The translations under genes and the position numbers were made by a program. This document shows positions 55,049-64,000 of a stretch of 64,000 nt of DNA, in pieces (position 1 is the stretch's first letter; the number at the start of each line of letters is the position of its first letter). Under the pieces are notes generated by a model. That model ran no database searches. It was given only the letters and a program-made list of their open reading frames with translations, and had not been told where the DNA came from. The stretch comes from Nemertoderma westbladi (Eukaryota; Xenacoelomorpha; Nemertodermatida; Nemertodermatidae), in the NCBI GenBank assembly GCA_032718475.1, contig JAUCBJ010007165.1:1-64000 (forward strand), written 5' to 3'.

Positions 55049-56258
55049 TGTAAAAGCTTTTGCTGAATTGTCCGGTTATTTTTCCTTATTTTTCCCGTAA
55101 AATACTCTGTAGTTGGTTTACCAGGCATAAAAAGGCCGTGTCCTTGCTGTACTGGTGTTTTAGCGGACATAAAAGCTATTTCTTCTGTATTTGTACTTTA
55201 GAGGACATAATCCGTAATTCCGTGACGTAAAAGCTCGATACTCTTGAAAACAGTGTCGCTACCATGACGACGGCTAGCAGCTGATATTGCCACGTCGACG
55301 TTTCTTTGTTTCTTTGTTCTCTCGTTGTTCAGGTTGACCAATCAGAGCGTTTGTTGTCTCTGTGTTGGAGGTATACAGAAACTCAGTAGTTCAGTGTTAT
55401 GTTTTGCCCAGAGCCTAAGAACCGGCTTTTGGCACCTCCGTGTTTTCAGTTTTTAGTCCTACACTAGTAGGCTTAATTATAAGGACATATATCCGTTATC
55501 ACTGATGTCTGATGACTGATGTCTGCATACTGCATACTGCAGTACTGCATACACTGCATACTGTGTAACACTGTGCATACTTTATATTGTTATACTGCTA
55601 TTTACTGTCAGTTCTTCATAATATGGTTGATGAATTATTATATTTGGAATAACGACAAATAACCCCGAAAACCCAATATTCTTGATATACCGAAGGTAAG
55701 AGAGAAAGGTTACAGATAAATGATTGCGACCTATGTTGAGTGGTTTGAAGTGAATCTAATGTTATTTGATAGACCCTACATGATTCGGTCCGTGTTCCTT
55801 TTATATGTGACTAAAATCAGTGAAGATCGGCAGATCAGTGTGCAGTATTGTGCAGCATTGTGTATGAGTGAGACTGATAACGAAGCATTTCCTAAAGAAT
55901 GCGCCATATATGTGAATTGTAACTAAGCCATATCGTTGTGAGTAGTTTAAGTCATAACTCTGTTTATATAGATAGAGCGCCACGTCCTAAAGGAACTGTT
56001 AATATTTCCCGAAGGTGAATAATATTGTCAGAGATTATATAATACTGTCAGTCGAATAATACATTAGGCTTACATAGCAATAAAATTAAGCCGTCGAACC
56101 CAATCTCCCGGGTATATCCAGCGGGTGAATGATCGCGCACAGATTGGTTTCGACTAGTGTAGTGAATTAAATACTTGTCATAGACTAAAGGTGATTTATT
56201 ATCTAGAAGACATCTTAATTTGGTGGGTTAAACTGCCAAAGGTCTGAAAGCGCGAACA
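55049..56258 (+). repeat. 3' LTR of BEL/Pao-like retrotransposon
   Basis: A 1210-bp copy of the 5' LTR. Visible differences include AAAAGGCCG versus AAGGGCCG, GGAGGTATAC versus GGAGGTGTATAC and a small indel in the GATGTCTGATG repeats. It is preceded by a purine-rich tract and followed by AATTTAGTTT. Confidence 0.9.
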
Positions 56259-58383
56259 AATTTAGTTTCCTTCTATAGGTATTACCCCGTCGTCAAGCGG
56301 AATATCTCTTCCCAGTGAATTCTATGTGAATATGTAATAGGTACTCCTTAGGCGGTAGGCCAGAGCGGGCTCCTTAAATACATGCAACTACTGTATTATA
56401 GTGTAGGTCAACTACTGTATAAAACATTTTGCAATCCACAGTGAGTATCGACTGCAATAGGACACAACACACTGCTTTGTGTAACTAAAATTCATTCTCC
56501 TGATCCACCCCCTAACATAGCAGAGTGAGTAACCTTATTGTAGATATACCCTTAGGAAGCACTGGGAGAGCAATCAGCTTATGGGGTAATACATTAGAAA
56601 CCAACAGCTTATGTGTGAGTAAACATTGCCTTTCCTTATAGCCTACTAGTAAAACTTGGCAACCAACACGTTTTTCTATGACTGTGTATAACATATTAAG
56701 CCATATTTCATCATGAACACCAGCTGTTATTTTACCATTGCTTTTAATTTCGCGACAAAACAATGTCAAAAAACTAAATATATCGAATACCACACATAGA
56801 ATCGATCTGAAATTTTGTAACGCGATTATGAACCACCAAAGCAATGTACTTGCAAAATTTCATCAAAATCGCCAGGCAGGAAGTGCCTTAACCTAGATAA
56901 TTATCAGTCAGTCAGTATGTCAGTCAGTGTAATGTATCCTGAGATTTTTACAGAAAGTATCCCTGAGATTCTTACAGTAAGTATCCCGCTGTCAAGCGGG
57001 CTCCTAATGAAACAATTTACGGTTATGACCTCTCAACCCAGCTCTAGGAGCCAGTGTGAAGAAGTCAGACATCAGTAAATCTAGGGTGTAAACGTTACGC
57101 CGACAGCCGACAACCGACAACCGATAGCCGACAACCGACAGCCAATAAACAATTTACATACCTCGTACCACGCTGGGGCCTTCTGAACAGAACTTCAACA
57201 GCTGGCTGATCCGTGTTAAGTCGGATCGTTTCTTCTTCCCCATTACCTGTAATGCATGCATACAGGCTGACAGGCACGTAAATGGACGTACGGATTTTGG
57301 ATAAATGGATGAACGTATGGATTTTCGCGATTGTCAATATAATTAATTATTATTATTATTATAATTAATATTTTTATTATTATCAGTATTATCGCTACCA
57401 ACAAGCCCCTCAAGTTCTTCCAGATCTGCTAATGCATAGTATTCAGTTAATGAATTAAATTAAACTTCAATAATCTAAGATAGTTACAAAACTATAACAT
57501 AAACACTAGTAAAACCAAAAACAGATAAAACAGAAAAGATAAACACTAATTTGAACTTCCCTCATAACAAGGTTTTTTATTGCAAAAAATTATCCAATCT
57601 TTAAACGCATTTTTCTCAGAACTACAGGGTGTGTAGTATGAAATATGTCAGTAGGTATCTTTCTATTGTGACCGCCACCTGTGCTTTGACATTTAGTGGC
57701 TCTAGGTAGGCTTGCATTAGGAAAAATCCAAGTGATTATTCCTAAAGGTTATTACTTTGTTTCCTATTAGGATCCTAATAGGATCCATGGGAACTTTATT
57801 TGAAAGCGTCACTGTACTTAGAAAGCCGTATGCTAAAGTCTATGCCATACTGTTCCTTTGGATTGTGTAAGGCAAATTTATGTAGAATTTCCAAGAATAA
57901 ATATAATAGGCCCCTATGTTCCGCAAAATCAATTGTTATTCCCCATTTACGAGCGGGTTAAATCACTTCTAATAGTGGACTACCTAAAAAATATCACTTT
58001 TTGCCCACTGGAAAATATCACTGATATTCCCGCGTTGCTATGCAACTGCCTATTATCCTAGGCCAACATTTATTAGCAAATCAGATTGTCAGAACATACC
58101 TACCGGTACCACAACACATTTTTGTATCATTATCCATTGTATGAAATTGAAAGTACCAGACCGGTACGGTACCCAGCCTGTAGCCAGGCAGTGGGCTGAC
58201 CAGACCAAGCTGCTTGGCATGCATAGGCTTAATACTGGTACCTGTCTGTGTGTGGTACTGTACGATTTGTTCATCACTTAATTGCTGTCCGACTGCCTGA
58301 GGGATAACGCTGCGAAGCTGTGAAGCTATCCTGCCCAAAAACTAGCTAGTAGATAAAATGACCCACTATTTTACAGTCAAACT
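56259..58383. other. no gene recognised; short repeats
   Basis: No supported gene. A region at 56690-56930 contains AAATTTCATCAAAATCG and CAGTCAGTCAGTATGTCAGT words, resembling the 3' part of a degraded LINE or SINE. A GCCGACAACCGACA-type microsatellite lies at 57098-57140 and an ATT-rich stretch at 57338-57390. TAATAGGATCC is duplicated at about 57765-57786. Confidence 0.45.
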
Positions 58384-58553
58384 AGCCAAGTTGCTCTAAA
58401 ATTTGGGGTATAACTTTTGCGTAGAGGTATAGCCTACATAGAGGCTACATGTAGGTATGTGTAGCCTACATGTAGATGCACGTGTAGGGTGAATGTAGGT
58501 AGGTGTAGGTAGGTCTTTAAAAACAACAATGATGAATGAATAGGCCTACACGG

Positions 58554-58735
58554 GGTACCCGGACCCGAACTTCTTCGATGAGATGCGAATGCGGCGAACG
58601 GGGTGGTACCCGGAACAACCACGAAGAGATGCGCATATGGCGGGCGGTGGTACCCGAAACAACCAGGAGGAGATGCGAATACCTCGAATGGGGGTCCCCT
58701 GAATACCCACGAGACGGAGCCTATCAATACTACAG
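58554..58735. repeat. degenerate 44-51-bp tandem repeat
   Basis: Four GGTACCCGG-like starts occur at 58554, 58605, 58649 and 58693, each followed by GAGATGCGAAT-like text. Spacings of 51, 44 and 44 bp are not multiples of three. The long open frames on both strands are therefore probably not a single repeated protein. Confidence 0.65.
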
Positions 58736-58985
58736 TAGGCTACTGACAAAGGAAAAAACGACTGAACGATATACCGATACATACTGTAGATCTTATGATC
58801 CTGCGGGTTCAGGCATGGAGGCTAATGACTTTGTATGGGCCGAACGGCCCGAACCTGATGTTTCCAGTCAAGGAGGAATCGACTAACGGTTAGGGTTAGA
58901 GCTCGTCGTCGGTGTCCATGAGGTCTGAGGATGAGTGGGTAATTCAACAAAACGCTAACAATGATACCGGACTGACTGATTGAAC

Positions 58986-59345
58986 CAGAGTGGCGATGGT
59001 AGTCGCTGATGTATATATATTATATATATATTATATATATCATGTATTGGTTGTTAGTAGATATTTTTTTATAGTATTTGTTTATTAAATTGTCTTCAAT
59101 GTCTATATTGATAATATTGTGTGCTGAGCTGATTTTACTTATTTTTCATTTTATAAATCTTGCTGTGGCCGTTTTAATCTACTAAACGGCCGTATCAATT
59201 TCATGATATTTTAATGGATATGCAATTTAACTTCTTCTTTCTATTAACTTTCAATGAATCAAATATATAACTGTAAAGCTATTGACTTTCGTGTTATTGT
59301 TTTGCTGTTACTTCGAGATGGGATTTGAATCCCATCGGATTACTG
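58986..59345. other. AT microsatellite and small hairpin, no gene
   Basis: TA-rich microsatellite at about 59010-59042. At about 59317-59336 GATGGGATTTGAATCCCATC forms an 8-bp hairpin, repeated in part (CGAGATGGGAAT) 40 bp later. No gene. Confidence 0.5.
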
Positions 59346-60209
59346 ATTAATTCCCATCATCGAGATGGGAATACTTTATAATGAAACAGTGTGGTGGTCC
59401 GCGGGATAGTGGGAAGGGATGGGACTGTTGCTGGTTGGTGGAATGTGACTGCCTGAAAAATTAAAACAAACAAAACTTCCAGACTTCTATATTTTTACTT
59501 TAAAACATTTCAATGCTGAAGTACTGTTCAAGTCCCATGGATGTATGGTTGATAAACAGATAGAGAGGGGCAGAGGGGGGTCAGGGTTTCTGGTAGACTA
59601 TAGTCCCCGCGATGATGGCTGTTCTTGTTTAGGTTACTCTTACTCAATAAACATATAAATCAGAACGAGTTAATCTAATGGAACGATGCCTTTCGTGGCG
59701 TTAGCATACTCAAATTTATTAGGGCATAATATTATGACGAGTAAGGGACTTTAGTATAATCAGAACGCGATGTTTGATATTTATACAGTACCGGTACTGC
59801 AGTATGCAGTAAAACCTGTTGTCTGACAGCAGACAGGTCTGCAGGTTGATGTACCGTATTGTACCGTGGAGATCAGAGATTATTGCCATACATCCTGATT
59901 GACGACCGTGTATCACGTTACTGCAAGTTGACACATTTGACACATAAATTACATTAATATCTATGGGACTACACTGCTACACCTACCTGCCTACCTACAT
60001 TCACCCTACGCGTGCATCTACATGTAGGCTACACATACCTACATGAAGCCTCTATGTAGGCTATACCTCTACGCAAAAGATATACCCAAAATTTGCCAGC
60101 CAAGTTGCTGGTAAAGTTGCCACGTGTAAACAGCTATTAAATTAAGTTGCTCCAAAAAAAGTTGCTAGTTGCCGAGAAAGTTGCTCGAAAAGTTGCCACG
60201 TGTAAACAG

Positions 60210-60936
60210 GCCTTTAGGCTAGGCCTATTCTATTAAAATAATACTGAAACATTTTTCTTGCCGCACGAAGGAACTTTGTGCATATTATTTATTTTCTTTA
60301 CTTATCAAGGAATCAAGTTTTGAAGAAATTTCAAGTTAGAAACACTAGGTGGTGTTGTTAAGCAGCTGTTTTCTTCCAACAGTCCAATGGTAGTCCTCCT
60401 TGTCTTTTGTTTAGCCAATAGAATTGACAGTTTCGTTTACGGTTTCATTGCAGCATTGTGATACCTCAGACTGTACCTTGCTTTACACTTTATTATTGGG
60501 CTTGGGTTTCGGTAGTCAGGCAGTGCGTATTGCTTCATAGAGTTCATAGTGTACGAATGCCTGAATGCAGTAATGCAGAATGCACAAAACAGCAAATGGT
60601 CATTTTTGGGTCCGTCTGTCCGTGTGGGGTGGGCCTTTGTGCATTTTCAATACGGATTTTAGCCAAATCTGCAAAGTGCAAGCCGTCCCCCTGGCGCTGG
60701 TAGTCTGGGTCGCTGGGTCCTACGAATTATTTACCACAAAATAAGGGGCTACCACCTACCAGGTGCCAGGCTACCGCAACCGCACCGGTACTACCTGACT
60801 ACCGCTTCGGTATGGTACAACGTCTGACGATAGGCTTTATCAGTTTCTGAGTTTATAGGCTTATAAAACTGAAAACTAAAAGTTCTGAAGTTTCTTCTAT
60901 CAACTGGTAAAGTCAGATTGATTATTGGGAAACACA
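60210..60936 (+). promoter_or_regulatory. upstream region and probable 5' UTR of UPF2
   Basis: Host sequence immediately upstream of UPF2. A CCAAT box (TAGCCAATAG) lies near 60413-60422. No clear TATA box was seen. The transcript start cannot be placed. An upstream untranslated exon is possible because TTCTTCTATCAACTGGTAAAGTCAG just before the start resembles an acceptor. Initiation most likely uses the ATG at 60937 (CACAATGTC, A at -3). Confidence 0.4.
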
Positions 60937-63711
60937 ATGTCACAAACTGAACGTATTGGTAATAGCGCGGTGGTAAACAATCTTATAGAAGAGACAGTGA
61001 AGGAAAATGGTAAGCAACAGGAAAAACGAAATGCCATTGACGGAACTACAGGTGATAGCGATACCAAGGACGTTGACATGGAAGAGCAAACTGCCGCTTC
61101 AGACGATGAAAGAGACGGAAATGACAGGAGGGAGGCCGAAGAGTCTGTTAATGAACTGTATTCACAATTAGAGGCTAAAATAAAATTAAGAAAGGCCAAT
61201 TTAGAAACCAATTTCCCTGACGATTCATTCTTCAAGACGCTTGACAGCAGCTTAAAGAAAAATACGACATTTGTAAAACGATTAAAAACCTTGAATGAAT
61301 CTCTTAAGGATCAGTTGATCAACGACTTTAATAAACTCAATCTCACTAAATACCTTAGTGAGGCCGTTGATTCCCTTATAAATGAATCCCGACCGAAGAC
61401 CTCGGACATCCCGTCGATCTGTTATCTCTGTTCCATGTTCCACCAACGATACGCTGAATTCTCCAGTTCGCTTCTCTCTGCGCTGAACCGCCCCGCTGAG
61501 GGTCGGCGGGACGATAAGTCTCGATCGCGGACCGATATTCGACTAATCTTAGAGTTTACTTCGCTCGGGATAATCTCCGAGAAGGACGGAACCGCGTTGC
61601 TCCAATACATCCTACACTCTATCGTCGGAAGCGATAAAACCGGCGAATGGCTTCCGGTAGTTATTAGTTTGGTGAAGAGCAGTGGGGAGGAGATAGCTGG
61701 TGTGACACCGCGAAAACATCGGCTACTCACGGAAAAATACCAACTGGAGATACCAACTAGTCGGTTTATCTCCGAGGAAAATAAACAAGTATTTTTTAAT
61801 CTTCTTACGAATTACTTCTCTAACTTAACGCAGCGATTGAAGCAGGACCATCACAGATTGCACCAGATGAGTCGCAGCAATCAGACAATATTGCACAGCA
61901 AAGGGGAACTTCCCACGGACAAGAAGGAAGCCTTCGAACGCGTACAGAGTGACTACGCCAAACTGTTGGGGAACCTCGGTACCTTATCGGAGCTGCTAGA
62001 TTCCGAGATGCCGGACCTTCCGGACGCCCCAGAACTCATAGAGGCCGAGGCCGCCGGAATGGCGGACCTCCTTCTCGACTCGCAGAGCAACCGATTCCCC
62101 CAGAGCGTGACGGACCCGATCTGGGAGGACGAAGAGACGCGACAATTCTACAACAGTCTCGTCGACCTCAAGGCCTTCATACCCGGTATTTGTTTCAAGG
62201 ATAACGTCGCCGCGCCTGTTGATGAAAATGTTACAGACAACAAAGAGGCAGATGACGCCGGCGATGAGGATGAAGACGAGGAATTTATGGAAGAAATCGA
62301 GGAGGTTGTTGAGGAAGTTAAGGATACAGTTTCGGGTGTCAACTTCGATTTGTTTCTCAGCCATCTCCCTAACTGCGTGAACAACGAGCAGATGGACACC
62401 TCGGCCGTGGACTTCTGCATGCAATTCAACTCCAAGGGCTACATCCGCCGACTAGCGAAGACACTGTTCTTGGTGCATCGGAACCGATTGGACTTACTTC
62501 CCTACTACTCCCGCCTCGTGGCAACCCTTAAACCCTGCGTACCAGATGTCGCCACCGATCTCGTTAAGATGCTCAAAAATGAATTCCGTTACCACGTAAA
62601 GAAGAAAGACCAGATTAACATCGAGTCCAAAATTAAGACAGTCAGGTTCATCGGCGAATTGACTAAGTTCAGGGTGTTTCCGAAGGCGGAGACGTTGTTC
62701 TGTTTGAAGTTGCTACTCCAAGACTTTCGGCATCACAACATCGAGATGGCGTGCTGTCTGCTGGACACAGCGGGTCGTTTCCTTTACCAGAGCCCCGACT
62801 CCCATCTAAAGATAAAGATCCAACTGGAACAGATGATGAGAATGAAGGCGGCCTTGCATCTGGACAGTCGGTACCTCGCGATGATTGACAGCTGTTACTA
62901 CTACTGCAACCCGCCGGAGAGCTCCGGACTGGAGAAGCGGAAACAACGACCCCCGCTCCACGAGTACATCAGGTTCCTCCTGTACAAGGAACTCTCCAAG
63001 ACCAACATCGAGAAAGTCCTGCGTCAGATGCGTAAACTGCCGTGGGACGAGCCGGTGGTCTGCGGTTACGCGATAAAGTGCCTCATCCGCGCGTGGAACG
63101 TAAAGTTCAACAACATCCAGTGTCTGGCGTCCCTACTCGCGGGTTTGGCGGTTTATCACGAGGACGTTGGTATAACCGTCGTAGACGCAGTGCTGGAGGA
63201 CATCCGGGTTGGCATGGAGATAAACCTCCCTAAACTCAATCAACGTCGCATCGCCGCTGTTAAGTACCTCGGCGAGTTGTACAACTACCGACTTCTCGAC
63301 TCTACCGTCGTCTTTAAGGTCCTATACTCGTTCATCACATTCGGTATCTCCCCCGGCGGCAACCCTACTCCGTTAGACCCTCCCGAGAACCTCCAACGTA
63401 TCCGTCTCATCTGCGGACTCCTCGACACCTGTGGCCAGTACTTCGACCGCGGATCTAGTCGTCGGAAACTCGATTGCTTCCTCGTCTTCTTCCAGCGCTA
63501 CATCTGGTGGAAGAAGGAGACGGAGTTCTGGAAGGAGCGTAAATGGCCGTTGGACGTTGAGTACACGGTGGCTGATACGGTGGAGGCGTTGCGACCCAAG
63601 GTGCGTCTGTGTGGGAGGGCCAGCGACGCGTTCAGCGCAGCCGAGCTGCTCGAGAAAGAGTTCCTAGAGATTATAGCGCGTCATCTACCGGACGTACAAT
63701 CAACCCGCAAG
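60937..63711 (+). CDS. UPF2: UPF2, regulator of nonsense transcripts 2 (925-codon exon, 3' end outside window)
   Basis: UPF2 bridges UPF3 at the exon-junction complex to the helicase UPF1 in nonsense-mediated mRNA decay; it is mainly cytoplasmic. The exon encodes an acidic/basic N-terminus, a first MIF4G domain (about residues 75-300, with SICYLCSMFHQRYAEFSSSL), an acidic linker (DDAGDEDEDEEFMEEIEEVV, near 440), a second MIF4G domain (about 467-655; DLLPYYSRLVATLKPCVPDV, GELTKFRVFPKAETLFCLK), and a third (about 680-890; LRQMRKLPWDEPVVCGYAIK, GLLDTCGQYFDRGSSRRKLD), the UPF3-binding one. The exon ends CGCAAG|GTAGGT in phase 0 (63711/63712). The in-frame extension after this is intron, and the C-terminal UPF1-binding region must lie beyond the window. 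An upstream TTG in frame is not a plausible start. No intron occurs in 2775 nt. Confidence 0.95.
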
Positions 63712-64000
63712 GTAGGTAAACAACCAGTGATTGGGTTTAAGAGTTTATACTGACTTCTACCTTTCTGAGCTAATGTTATATTATAAAAGACACCAATAAA
63801 TAATAAAGCAACATTTCATTTACTTTATTTCCGTCCAAATTATTAGCTACCCGGAAAATAATAATTGATTTATCTTTATGGTTATTTTTCTATAGATTGG
63901 TGTTGGTTTAAAAATATTAGACAATATAAAGCTCCTATGCACATGTACAAAAATTACTTACAATAATTAGAGCTTTCAATAACAGTAGGTCTATAGTAAA
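63712..64000 (+). other. UPF2: start of UPF2 intron
   Basis: Begins GTAGGTAAAC after the exon end and turns AT-rich. No acceptor or further UPF2 coding sequence is visible before the window ends. Confidence 0.75.

Larger units (their letters stand above)
58384..60209. mobile_element. 1.7 kb structure bounded by ~130-bp inverted repeats
   Basis: The left arm at 58384-58513 is the reverse complement of 59981-60109. The shared text includes GCGTAGAGGTATAGCCTACA and GTGTAGCCTACATGTAGATG. Outside the right arm the phrase AGTTGCCACGTGTAAACAG occurs twice, at 60115-60133 and 60191-60209, and does not appear on the left. This suggests a DNA transposon with a truncated left end, or an inverted duplication. 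No transposase frame was found inside. Target-site duplication not identified. Confidence 0.55.

Noticed and set aside
56512-56844. 110-residue minus-strand ORF
   Set aside because: No start context, domain or splice support; the region looks like a degraded interspersed repeat.
58536-58886. 116-residue Arg/Glu-rich ORF as a gene
   Set aside because: The first half is a minisatellite with non-triplet period; the second half (to the stop after QGGID) could be an exon but lacks a convincing acceptor.
58880-58900. Telomere-like TTAGGGTTAG
   Set aside because: Less than two full repeats; chance.
60925-60936. TTG at 60925 as the UPF2 start
   Set aside because: A good-context ATG occurs 12 bases later in the same frame; animal nuclear genes rarely start at TTG.

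Overview
The window is eukaryotic, from an animal genome: AT-rich, dominated by transposable elements, with spliced genes. Only one certain host gene is present, UPF2, a nonsense-mediated mRNA decay factor, at the right end. The mix of elements suggests an invertebrate, possibly marine: BEL/Pao-like LTR element, OTU-bearing Helitron, RTE-like LINEs, piggyBac, Penelope-type GIY-YIG and tRNA-SINE. A fibrinogen-related lectin pseudogene pair fits the same picture. I cannot name the species from sequence alone.

Layout. 0-8 kb: a SINE with target-site duplication (1.3-1.6 kb), copy 1 of a segmental duplication (2.3-4.8 kb) holding LINE and Helitron relics, a hypothetical membrane ORF (5.6-6.2 kb) and a Penelope-type relic (6.6-6.9 kb). 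8.7-10.7 kb: a promoter-like start and two or three candidate exons of an unrecognised small gene, with a G-rich MITE just upstream of one acceptor. 10.8-12.5 kb: a broken piggyBac. 12.5-16.5 kb: copy 2 of the duplication, into which a LINE has jumped. Copy 1 preserves the empty site. 17-19 kb: LINE endonuclease relic, an uncertain coding relic and a TTAA-type inverted-repeat element. 19.9-22.3 kb: two copies of a dead fibrinogen-domain gene. 22.6-25.3 kb: three tandem repeat blocks. 25.3-27.3 kb: a LINE reverse-transcriptase pseudogene.

27.3-41.8 kb is a Helitron neighbourhood on the minus strand. A long copy (OTU protease exon, Rep-type region, Pif1-like helicase) is broken by stops and frameshifts. 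It is followed by an array of ~1 kb non-coding units, 30-bp minisatellites and an internally deleted copy. That copy keeps the helicase C-terminus joined to what looks like a GIY-YIG nuclease domain. A 40-bp satellite with higher-order structure lies just upstream.

43-56.3 kb: LINE relics (one holding a nested MITE), then an 11.5 kb LTR retrotransposon with nearly identical 1.21 kb LTRs. Its 1276-codon ORF carries gag and protease regions but skips reverse transcriptase and RNase H. 56.3-60.9 kb is mostly non-coding, with a 1.7 kb inverted-repeat structure. 60.9-63.7 kb is a single 925-codon UPF2 exon ending in a splice donor, so the gene continues outside the window.

The most interesting items are the Helitron helicase plus GIY-YIG fusion with its array-like organisation, the minisatellite that repeats a 5' splice-site consensus, the LTR element with an intact but polymerase-less ORF, and the filled/empty-site pair.
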